Shown: piece after piece, positions 35,234 to 43,135 of the stretch
Position numbering within the stretch: the first letter of the stretch is position 1
Layout of the letters: every line of letters starts with the position of its first letter
Assembly: GCA_017622495.1 (NCBI GenBank)
Contig: JAGAQY010000049.1
Span: 56,554-120,553, forward strand
Direction: 5' to 3'
Source of the DNA: Bacteroidaceae bacterium
GTDB taxonomy: Bacteria; Bacteroidota; Bacteroidia; Bacteroidales; Bacteroidaceae
Length of the DNA: 64,000 bases
The notes under the pieces: model-generated
Databases searched by the model: none
Told to the model about the DNA's origin: nothing
Seen by the model: the letters and a program-made list of their open reading frames with translations, nothing else
Position numbers and translations under genes: made by a program

Positions 35234-35562
35234 AAAAAAAAGCGTGAAGCCAGTCACTTGTTGCTCGCTTCATGCTTCTAGGCCTTCGCATTGCCCGGTT
35301 TGTCGAAACGAGCAACGCGAAGCCTCACGCCGATATGTATATACGCACCTTACATCACACCAATCATCACGACTAATATAACAAAGGAGTACGAAAAACA
35401 TACCCATGAGACATTCACCGTTGCTTTGTTTTTGACAAACCTTAAGAAGTTGCGAAGTTCAGAAGCATCAAAACCAAAGCGTCAAGTAAACGCTTTTCCA
35501 TTATGTCTGCCCCCACCCTACCACCTTAATCCGTACAAATGAATTAAGGTATCGGCGCGAGA
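35234..35562 (-). ncRNA. leader RNA with terminator, copy 1 (upstream of the unknown operon)
   Basis: A minus-strand transcript from about 35562 would end at a hairpin and a run of eight T (35234-35241). Terminator stem: GCGTGAAGC (35242-35250) with GCTTCATGC (35267-35275). Competing pairs: GCGTGA (35242-35247) with TCACGC (35325-35330), and TTGCTCG (35261-35267) with CGAGCAA (35309-35315), while GCAACGCGAA (35312-35321) can also pair with TTCGCATTGC (35284-35293). Copy 2 at 62831-63107 keeps this plan and shares AACTTCGCAACTT, CGTTTAC and GGGCAATGCGAAGGCCT. It suggests attenuation control. It may belong to a catalogued Bacteroides leader class; I cannot check. Confidence 0.7.
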
Positions 35563-35568
35563 ACGATG

Positions 35569-35603
35569 CAAATTTAAGTATTAATTTTGACAATTCGTAC
35601 AAA
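35569..35603 (-). promoter_or_regulatory. promoter of the leader RNA and unknown operon
   Basis: The minus strand reads TAAATTTG at 35569-35576, a full -7 match, and TTTG at 35600-35603 with a 23-nt spacer, at the long end of the usual range. Confidence 0.6.
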
Positions 35604-35824
35604 CGAGTAAAATAAAATGCAATCATTGTAATTTTACAGCGAGTGCAGCCGAATTGAAACGGAGTTAATTTTAAGGTAATCGGAGATTACAACGATTAAC
35701 GAGGAACGATTAACGATAATTTTTGGGCAATTATATGGTAATTAGCGTTCAACAAAAAGATGAAAAGAAAACAACTCCCAACAAATGGGAGTTTATGTGG
35801 TAGGGTATCCATATAAAACAAGTG
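35604..35824. other. gene-free stretch with short tandem words
   Basis: Nothing here looks coding. GATTAACGA recurs within 35693-35716, and CAGCCGAATTGAAACGGAGTT (35646-35666) is distantly like the dispersed repeat near 3045. Confidence 0.45.
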
Positions 35825-35977
35825 TTGCGGAATAGGTTGTCCGGCTGTCCTTGCACGGCATAACACATTGTATGCCAATTAGTAGACAAGGACAACCTGG
35901 GTTGCCTTGGGTTGTCCTTGTCTTTTGGCTCATAATCAATGCATTGTCTACAACAAGGACAGCCGGACAACCTATTC
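35825..35977. repeat. nested palindromic repeat with GGTTGTCC words, copy 1
   Basis: An outer perfect 23-bp inverted repeat has arms at 35830-35852 and 35955-35977 (core GGTTGTCCGGCTGTCC). An inner perfect 13-bp inverted repeat, GACAAGGACAACC and GGTTGTCCTTGTC, is at 35885-35897 and 35910-35922. The left edge, TTGCGGAATAGGTTGTCCGG, recurs at 63359 and more loosely at 59920. No transposase is nearby. Confidence 0.85.
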
Positions 35978-36235
35978 GGGTAAAGTGCTTTAAAAACAGA
36001 CAAAGAGATTTTGGCAATAATATCGTGTTTCCGTTTTTCACCTGCCAGTGCCCGCCAATGCATCATAACACCATGAATGACTTGCGGTTAATGGCGGACA
36101 TTGCGTACAAATTTACATGTAGGTAGCGGAGTGCGTATAGCCTATCTCGTGACTGCTCGTAATAGGAGGTAAAGCATCTGATTTTCCAATTCCTAACATC
36201 CGTTTCTCTGTTTCTGCTTGTCGTTTTTATTTACC

Positions 36236-36309
36236 GTTCGCGAAGAGCAGCGTTGCCTTTCGCGAAGAGCAGCGCGGTCGTTCGCGAAGAGCAGCGCTGC
36301 TATTTGCGA
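36236..36309. repeat. 22-bp tandem repeat, three units and a partial fourth
   Basis: The shared core is TTCGCGAAGAGCAGCG, with units at 36236-36257, 36258-36279 and 36280-36301; the 5-6 bases after the core vary. Each unit holds the palindrome TTCGCGAA. It lies in the gene-free region between the leader RNA and relA. Confidence 0.85.
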
Positions 36310-36697
36310 ACGGCAAATAACTTAGCTTTATAGATGATGCCAAAGTAGCCTTCCTTTTTTCAAAAATCCAAGGTGCGATTTTAACGTGAGTTTAATATAT
36401 AGATGTTGTCAAGACACAAATAAAGTGGAAAGTGACCATCCGTAAGGAAACACTAAACACTACACACTAAACACTACACAACCGACGTGGAAAATCGTAC
36501 TAAGTGTCCGCCACTAAAGAGCCAATTGACAGATAGTTAACCACTATCGGCGGACACTGGCAGATAGAAAAGGAAGAACACAGGTTCAATATAATACCAA
36601 GCGGACACTTCTATAATTATTACCTATAATTAGCCAAAATTCATGAATAAATGATAATATGTGCAAGGCTATGCGCACAAGTTTAGCAAAAAAGATG
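36310..36697. repeat. gene-free stretch before relA with two small repeats
   Basis: ACACTAAACACTACAC repeats at 36450-36482. A 10-bp inverted repeat, AGTGTCCGCC (36503-36512) and GGCGGACACT (36549-36558), is followed by a third half site, GCGGACACTT, at 36601-36610. No gene is credible. Confidence 0.6.
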
Positions 36698-36705
36698 TAC
36701 TTTTG
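36698..36705 (+). promoter_or_regulatory. -7 promoter element of the relA/spoT gene
   Basis: TACTTTTG matches TAnnTTTG, 55 nt upstream of the ATG at 36760. No good -33 element is at the usual distance. Confidence 0.5.
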
Positions 36706-36759
36706 TAGTTGGTACGAAGTCTTCAAATCTTAGTACATACCATAAATAGATATAACGTG

Positions 36760-38985
36760 ATGAACGATACGATAAATACCTCATTCTTTACAGCGGAAGA
36801 GAAGCTGCAGGCAGCTGCGCTCATGGAGCAGCTGAGAGAACTGGCTGGAGAGAGCTTGCGCGACGAGGACATGATGCGCATAAGCACACTGCTTACCGAT
36901 GCTATCGGCAAGGGATGCCTCCAGCGCGACAGCTTCGGGCTTAACCCAATCATCAATGACCTGCAGACGGCCATCATCGTGGCCGACGAGATGGGCATGC
37001 GCCGTGCAGCCATCGTGAGCATACTGCTCCACGATATCGTGAAGACGGGCTTCGTCACTACCGAGGAGGTGGCAGGGCAGTTTGGCAGCGATGTGGCGGG
37101 CATCCTAGGCGGACTGGTGCGCACGGCAAGCCTCTATGAGAAGAATCCGACCATCGAGTCGGAAAACTTCCGCAACCTGCTGCTCTCCTTTGCCGAGGAC
37201 ATGCGCGTAATCCTCATCATGATTGCCGACCGCGTGAACACGATGCGCCAGATCAAGGACAGCGAGAATGAGGCAGCCCGCCTACAGGTAGCCAATGAGG
37301 CGGCCTACCTGTATGCTCCGTTGGCCCATAAGCTGGGCTTGTACAAGCTGAAGTCGGAGCTGGAGGATCTCTCGCTCAAGTACACGCAGCACGACATGTA
37401 CTACCATATCAAGGAGAAGCTCAATGCCACCAAGGCTGCCCGCGACAAGTATATCGCCGCGTTCATCGACCCTATAGACAAGAAACTGGCTGCTGCCGGA
37501 CTCAAGTACCACATCAAGGGACGCACGAAGAGCATCCACTCCATCAGCCAGAAGATGAAGAAGCAGAAGACCAACTTCGAGGGTATATACGACCTCTTTG
37601 CCATACGCATCATCCTGGACTCGGAGTATGAGAAGGAGAAGCAGGAGTGCTGGCAGGCCTACTCCATCGTGACCGATATGTACCAGCCCAACCCCAAGCG
37701 CCTGCGCGACTGGCTCTCCATACCGAAGAGCAACGGCTACGAGTCGCTACACACCACAGTGATGGGGCCCGAGGGCAAGTGGGTGGAGGTGCAGATACGC
37801 ACCGAGCGCATGGACGAGATTGCCGAGCGCGGACTGGCTGCCCACTGGCGATACAAGGGAGTGAAGAGCGAGACGGGCCTTGACGAATGGCTCACAAGCA
37901 TACGCGAGGCACTGGAGCACACGGACGATGACGGCATCGAGCTGATGGACCAGTTCAAGATGGACCTCTACAAGGACGACGTGTTTGTGTTCACCCCGAA
38001 GGGAGACCTCTTCAAGCTGCCCCACGGAGCCACGGTGCTCGACTTTGCCTTCCATATACATACCAATGTGGGCAGCCGGTGCACCGGAGCCAAGGTCAAC
38101 GGCAAGCACGCCCAGCTGCGCTATGTGCTCAACAATGGCGACCAAGTGGAGATACTCACCTCGAGCACGCAGACTCCCAAGCAGGGCTGGCTCGACATCG
38201 TCACTACCTCGAAGGCACGCACCAAGATACGACAGAGCCTCAAGGAGATAGAGTCGCGCCAAGCAGCCTTTGCCCGCGAAACCATAGAGCGCAAGTTCAA
38301 GAACCGCAAGATAGAATACGATGAGCCCACGATGATGCGCCTCATCCGTCAGATGGGCTACAAGCAGGTGACGGAGTTCTATCAGAAGATAGCCGAGGGC
38401 TCGCTCGATGTAAACCAATTCATCGACCGCTACGTGCAAGCCATAGAGCAAGTGACCGAGCCGCACGATGTGGTGACCCGCAGTGCCGAGGGATATAACC
38501 TGCAGCAAGACGAACAACTCAAGCAAAGCTTCTCGGGCGACGTGCTCGTGATAGACCAGAACCTCAAGGGTATCGACTTCAAGCTGGCCCATTGCTGCAA
38601 CCCCATCTATGGCGACGAGGTATTTGGCTTTGTAACCACGGGCGGCGGCATCAAGATACACCGCTGCGACTGCCCCAACGCTCCCGACCTGCACTCCCGC
38701 TTCGGATACCGTGTGGTGAAGGCCCGTTGGGCAGGCAAGAGCAAGGGGGCGCTCTACCCAATTACACTCACTGTCATCGGACACGACGACATAGGTATCG
38801 TCAACAACATCACCTCCATCATCTCGAAAGAGGAGAACATACAGCTGCGCAACATCAGCATCAACTCGCACGACGGACTCTTCTCGGGCACGCTCACCGT
38901 GATGATTGAAGAAAACGCCCGCCTGCAGGCCCTGGTGAAGAAGCTGCGCACGGTGAAAGGAGTGAAGCAGGTGAACAGAAACTGA
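36760..38985 (+). CDS. RelA/SpoT family (p)ppGpp synthetase/hydrolase
   Basis: The 741-residue enzyme makes and probably degrades the alarmone (p)ppGpp. The HD hydrolase domain (about 45-180) keeps SILLHDIVKTG and MIADRVNTMR, so hydrolase activity is plausible. The synthetase domain (about 250-375) has IYDLFAIRIIL, SIPKSNGYESLHTTV and VEVQIRTERMDEIAE. A TGS domain (about 400-460, DVFVFTPKGDLFKLPHGATV), a zinc-finger-like segment (AHCCNPIYGDEV, IHRCDCPNA) and a C-terminal ACT domain (GIVNNITSIISKEENIQLR) follow. The start at 36760 (MNDTINTS) follows the promoter; an upstream ATG at 36709 is too close to it. Confidence 0.95.
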   Translation: MNDTINTSFFTAEEKLQAAALMEQLRELAGESLRDEDMMRISTLLTDAIGKGCLQRDSFGLNPIINDLQTAIIVADEMGMRRAAIVSILLHDIVKTGFVTTEEVAGQFGSDVAGILGGLVRTASLYEKNPTIESENFRNLLLSFAEDMRVILIMIADRVNTMRQIKDSENEAARLQVANEAAYLYAPLAHKLGLYKLKSELEDLSLKYTQHDMYYHIKEKLNATKAARDKYIAAFIDPIDKKLAAAGLKYHIKGRTKSIHSISQKMKKQKTNFEGIYDLFAIRIILDSEYEKEKQECWQAYSIVTDMYQPNPKRLRDWLSIPKSNGYESLHTTVMGPEGKWVEVQIRTERMDEIAERGLAAHWRYKGVKSETGLDEWLTSIREALEHTDDDGIELMDQFKMDLYKDDVFVFTPKGDLFKLPHGATVLDFAFHIHTNVGSRCTGAKVNGKHAQLRYVLNNGDQVEILTSSTQTPKQGWLDIVTTSKARTKIRQSLKEIESRQAAFARETIERKFKNRKIEYDEPTMMRLIRQMGYKQVTEFYQKIAEGSLDVNQFIDRYVQAIEQVTEPHDVVTRSAEGYNLQQDEQLKQSFSGDVLVIDQNLKGIDFKLAHCCNPIYGDEVFGFVTTGGGIKIHRCDCPNAPDLHSRFGYRVVKARWAGKSKGALYPITLTVIGHDDIGIVNNITSIISKEENIQLRNISINSHDGLFSGTLTVMIEENARLQALVKKLRTVKGVKQVNRN

Positions 38986-39123
38986 TGAGGATGTCAGAAA
39001 CTGATAAACCAGCAGTCGTCGTCAATGCGAAGCGCTCGACTCGTTTGAGAACCCGACGCTTTCATACCGCGTCGGCAGCTAAGCTTAAAATAATTTTTAA
39101 ACAGATTCTAAAAATCGTTTCCT

Positions 39124-40419
39124 ATGAAAAACCGCATTTCCGCATTATTCGTAATCGCTATCCTGCTTGTTGGGTGTACGTCACGACCAAGCAAGCGAGT
39201 TGACAGGCAAGAGTATATCACGACCGAAAAGACGAAGCTCATCAAGGGCGGACAGCTATACCATTATATAGGATGCAATATTTGGTATGCCTCCATCCTC
39301 GGATCTACAGGTATGGGCGGCGACCGTGAGCGCCTGTGCCACGAGTTGGACCAACTGAAAGAACTGGGAATCACCAATGTGCGCATACTCTCTGGCCCCG
39401 ATGCCGGGAGTCTCCTTGCCAACCCTGCCAAGCCCTATCTGCAGACAGCTCCAGGCGTACTCAACGATACCATCCTTGAGGGCCTCGACTATGTCATCGC
39501 TGAGCTGGAGAAGCGCAACATGGATGCCGTCATCTACCTCAACAATGCGTGGGACTGGAGCGGTGGCTATGGATTCTACCTCAAGGAATGTGGCTATGGC
39601 GACTCGCCCAACGCAAATGTCGAGGGTGGCTATGACCGCTACGTGGACTACTGCGCCGACTTTGCGCGCGACACCTGTGCACAGGCTTTATATTATAAGT
39701 ATATAGAGCAAATCGTATCGCGCCACAACACGATCACCGGTCGTCCCTACAAGGAGGAACCTGCCATCATGGCATGGCAGCTGTGCAATGAGCCGCGCCC
39801 CTTTGCACGCGACAACAATACGAAGGAGATGTTTGCCCAATGGATAGCCCGCGCCGCTGCACTCATCAAGAGCCTTGACCCCAACCACTTGGTATCTACA
39901 GGCAGTGAAGGCACAGTAGGCTGCGAAGCCGACGTCGAACTTTGCGAGCGCATCCATGCCGACCCGAATATCGACTACCTCACCATACACATCTGGCCTG
40001 TCAACTGGGGCTGGGCACCACGCACCGACCCCGACAGCGGTATAGAGAATGCTTGCGTCAAGAGCAGCCAATATATCGCCCTGCACACCGAGATGGCCAA
40101 CCGACTGGGCAAGCCACTCGTGATAGAGGAGTTCGGCTACTCACGCCAGGGCAACAAGGCGGGCATAGGCATTCCTACAGACAGTCGCGACCAGTTCTAC
40201 AGCCACATCTTCGGTGAGGTGAAACGCAGCATCGAGGAGGGAGGCCCCATCGCAGGCTGCAACTTCTGGGGATGGAGCGGTAGCGGACGCCCCCGCCAAG
40301 AGGTGTGGCAAGCAGGCGACGACTACTTGTGCGACCCACCCCACGAGCCACAAGGCTGGTACTCGGTATTCGACTGCGACAGTACAACGATTGCAATTAT
40401 AAGAAAATTCAGTGAATAG
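39124..40419 (+). CDS. GH5-type beta-mannanase lipoprotein
   Basis: The 431-residue product has a lipoprotein signal (ALFVIAILLVGCTS) and a glycoside hydrolase family 5 (mannanase-like) TIM barrel: LKELGITNVRILSGPDAG, IYLNNAWDWSGGYGFYL, AWQLCNEPRPF with the acid/base Glu near 222, TIHIWPVNWGWA, and VIEEFGYSR with the nucleophile Glu near 335. It would cut beta-1,4-mannan at the cell surface or in the periplasm. It is followed 55 bp later by a GH92 alpha-mannosidase. Confidence 0.9.
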   Translation: MKNRISALFVIAILLVGCTSRPSKRVDRQEYITTEKTKLIKGGQLYHYIGCNIWYASILGSTGMGGDRERLCHELDQLKELGITNVRILSGPDAGSLLANPAKPYLQTAPGVLNDTILEGLDYVIAELEKRNMDAVIYLNNAWDWSGGYGFYLKECGYGDSPNANVEGGYDRYVDYCADFARDTCAQALYYKYIEQIVSRHNTITGRPYKEEPAIMAWQLCNEPRPFARDNNTKEMFAQWIARAAALIKSLDPNHLVSTGSEGTVGCEADVELCERIHADPNIDYLTIHIWPVNWGWAPRTDPDSGIENACVKSSQYIALHTEMANRLGKPLVIEEFGYSRQGNKAGIGIPTDSRDQFYSHIFGEVKRSIEEGGPIAGCNFWGWSGSGRPRQEVWQAGDDYLCDPPHEPQGWYSVFDCDSTTIAIIRKFSE

Positions 40420-40474
40420 GATATTCTAGGAAATCCTAGGAATATCTAGATACCCTAAAAATAGAACACCACCC

Positions 40475-42715
40475 ATGAAACTACGCTCACTCCTGCTCGC
40501 CACACTTCTCGCGACACTCCCCATAGGGAGCTTCCCCTCTCCTACCGACAGGGTCAACCCCTTCATCGGTACCACCAACTACGGCACCACACACCCCGGT
40601 GCCGTCACCCCAAACGGGATGATGTCGGTAGTGCCGTTCAATGTCATGGGCTCAGACCTCAATCATTACGACAAGGACAAGCGTTGGTGGTCGGCACCGT
40701 ATGAGTATACCAACCACTACTTCACCGGCTATGCCCACGTGGCGCTGAGCGGTGTGGGATGTCCCGAAGCCTCGTCGCTATTGGTGATGCCCACAGCAGG
40801 AGAACTCAACGTGGACTACCACAGCTATGGCTCGGAATACACCCAGGAGAAGGCAACACCCGGCTACTACACCAATCAGTTGAGCAAATATGACATCACT
40901 ACCGAGGTGACTGCCACCCCACGCACTTCGTGCGAGCGCTACACCTTCCCTGCAGGAGAGGGACACATCATCCTGAACCTCGGACAGGGACTCACCAATG
41001 AGAGCGGTGCCATGGTGCGCCGCGTGAGCAGTACTGAGGTAGAGGGAATGAAACTGTTGGGGACATTCTGCTACACTACACAGGCGGTATTCCCCATCTA
41101 CTTTGTTATGCGCGTATCGCACGAGCCCTCTACGGCTGGCCCGTGGAAATATCAGCCTAAGCTACAGGGTGTAGAGAGTGCCTGGAGCCCCGACGACGGC
41201 ACCTACAAGCTATATGAAAACTATCATCGCGAGATAGCCGGTGACGACATAGGCTACCGCTTCAGCTACGACGACCTTGGCGAAGGCGAGCAGGTAACCG
41301 TGCGCATGGGTGTATCGTTCGTATCCATAGAGAATGCACGCATGAACCTCGAAGCCGAGCAGCAAGGCAAGACGTTCGACCAGCTGCGTGCCGAGGCCAC
41401 AGCACAGTGGAACGGTGACTTGGGGCGCATACGCATCGAGGGCGGCACACCCGACCAGCAAACCATCTTCTACACTGCTCTCTACCACGCACTCATCCAC
41501 CCGAGCATCATCAGCGATGTCAACGGCGAGTACCCCAAGATGGAGAGCGGCTACACGGGCAAGGCCGACTATACGCGCTACTCGGTGTTCTCGCTGTGGG
41601 ACACCTATCGCAACCTGCACCCCCTACTCACGCTCGTCTATCCCGAGCGGCAGACCGATATGCTGCGCACACTCGTGGGGATGTATGAAGACTGGGGATG
41701 GCTGCCTCGTTGGGAACTCTTCGGACGCGAGACCTACACTATGGAGGGCGACCCTGCCGCCATCGTCATTGCCGACAGCTGGGTGAAGGGACTACGCGAC
41801 TTTGATATCCACAAGGCCTACGAGGCGATGCTCAAATCGGCCATCACGCCTGGAGCCGCCAACCCCATACGCCCCGACATCGACCCCTACATTACCGAAG
41901 GATATATCCCCGTGGGATTCTTTGCCAACGACCTCTCGGGCGACAACTCCGTATCGCACGCTTTGGAATACTGCATGGCCGACTATGCCATCAGCCAGCT
42001 GGCCGACTCATTGGGCGACAAGCCCAGAGCAAGGGAGTTTGCCCGCCGCGCCCAGAGTTACCGCCGCTACTACGACAAGGAGCACGGCACGCTGCGTCCC
42101 CTCACAGCCGACGGCACCTTCCTTGGCGACTTTGATCCTGCCACGGGCAAGCACTTCGAGAACGTCCCCGGATTCCACGAGGGATCTGCATGGGCCTACA
42201 CCTTTGCCTCTACACATGACGTTGAGGGGCTCACACGCCTCATGGGCGGCAAGCGTGCTTACATAAACAGCCTACAAGGCGTATTCGACAACGGGCACTA
42301 CGACCCTGCCAACGAGCCCGACATCGCCTACCCTTACCTCTTCAGCCGATTCAAGGGAGAGGAGTGGCGCACACAGAGGGAGGTGAAGGCACTGCTCGAC
42401 AAGCACTACCTGAACGCACCACACGGCATTCCCGGCAATGATGACACGGGCACCATGTCGGCCTGGGCCGTATTCTCCATGATGGGCCTCTACCCCGACT
42501 GCCCTGGCACACCCTATTATACAATTACGACGCCTACCTTCGACAAGGTGAGCATCACCACTCAGCAGGGCGAGCTCAGCATCAGCACGCATCGCCCCGA
42601 CACGGCATGTCACTACGTCGACCGCATACAGATGGACGGCAAACGTTGTGGATACCGCGTCCACCATCAAGACCTGATGGGAGGCACACTAACGATTACG
42701 ACAAAAAAACGATAA
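40475..42715 (+). CDS. GH92 family alpha-mannosidase
   Basis: The 746-residue exported enzyme has the GH92 fold: an N-terminal beta-sandwich (VNPFIGTTNYGTTHPGAVTP, NHYFTGYAHVALSGVGCPEA) and an alpha/alpha barrel (YSVFSLWDTYRNLHPLLTLV, GFHEGSAWAYTFASTHD, GNDDTGTMSAWAVFSMMGLY). The family is calcium-dependent and trims alpha-mannose from N-glycans or yeast mannan. The Glu in HEGSAWAY and the acid pair in GNDDTG fit the active site. The N-terminus is a signal peptide ending near IGSFPSP. Confidence 0.95.
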   Translation: MKLRSLLLATLLATLPIGSFPSPTDRVNPFIGTTNYGTTHPGAVTPNGMMSVVPFNVMGSDLNHYDKDKRWWSAPYEYTNHYFTGYAHVALSGVGCPEASSLLVMPTAGELNVDYHSYGSEYTQEKATPGYYTNQLSKYDITTEVTATPRTSCERYTFPAGEGHIILNLGQGLTNESGAMVRRVSSTEVEGMKLLGTFCYTTQAVFPIYFVMRVSHEPSTAGPWKYQPKLQGVESAWSPDDGTYKLYENYHREIAGDDIGYRFSYDDLGEGEQVTVRMGVSFVSIENARMNLEAEQQGKTFDQLRAEATAQWNGDLGRIRIEGGTPDQQTIFYTALYHALIHPSIISDVNGEYPKMESGYTGKADYTRYSVFSLWDTYRNLHPLLTLVYPERQTDMLRTLVGMYEDWGWLPRWELFGRETYTMEGDPAAIVIADSWVKGLRDFDIHKAYEAMLKSAITPGAANPIRPDIDPYITEGYIPVGFFANDLSGDNSVSHALEYCMADYAISQLADSLGDKPRAREFARRAQSYRRYYDKEHGTLRPLTADGTFLGDFDPATGKHFENVPGFHEGSAWAYTFASTHDVEGLTRLMGGKRAYINSLQGVFDNGHYDPANEPDIAYPYLFSRFKGEEWRTQREVKALLDKHYLNAPHGIPGNDDTGTMSAWAVFSMMGLYPDCPGTPYYTITTPTFDKVSITTQQGELSISTHRPDTACHYVDRIQMDGKRCGYRVHHQDLMGGTLTITTKKR

Positions 42716-42721
42716 ACGACA

Positions 42722-43135
42722 ATGATACGACAAACGACCTTCCACCTTGCTGCCAAGCGCAGAGGATGCCATCTGGTGACACGCGAAGTATTGGGGCATC
42801 TGCCCCAACCCCTTCCACAGACAGGATTGCTCCACCTCTTTGTGCAGCACACCTCATGTGCACTCACTATCAATGAAAATGCCGATCCCGACGTGCGCAC
42901 CGACCTCAGTCGCATCATGGACCGCCTCGTCAAGGAGAATGAGCCATACTACACCCATACGATGGAGGGAGCCGACGACATGCCGGCTCACGCCAAGTGC
43001 TCGCTCTTCGGGGCGTCGCTCACCATTCCCATTACCAATGGCCGTCTCAACCTCGGCACATGGCAGGGTATCTACCTTTGCGAGTTTCGCGACTATGGCG
43101 GCGAGCGCCGTATCGTGGCTACGGTTTACGAATAA
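42722..43135 (+). CDS. YjbQ/UPF0047 family protein
   Basis: The 137-residue protein has the family core LFVQHTSCALTINENADPD and AHAKCSLFGASLTIPITNG, with His and Asp residues that bind a metal ion in structures. Some members have weak thiamine-phosphate synthase activity; the physiological role is unsettled. It starts 6 bp after the GH92 stop, so it is probably co-transcribed. Its stop codon abuts the stop of the convergent fucosidase gene with no base between. Confidence 0.93.
   Translation: MIRQTTFHLAAKRRGCHLVTREVLGHLPQPLPQTGLLHLFVQHTSCALTINENADPDVRTDLSRIMDRLVKENEPYYTHTMEGADDMPAHAKCSLFGASLTIPITNGRLNLGTWQGIYLCEFRDYGGERRIVATVYE

Noticed and set aside
35183..35315. Longer start of the first gene in the unknown operon (at 35315 or 35273)
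   Set aside because: It would begin inside the leader RNA hairpin, upstream of the terminator T run.
35696..36126. Possible small genes across the palindromic repeat region
   Set aside because: The frames follow the inverted repeats on both strands and translate GGTTGTCC words; no recognisable protein results.
36236..36309. CRISPR array
   Set aside because: Units are 22 bp with only 5-6 variable bases and no true spacers; no cas genes are present.
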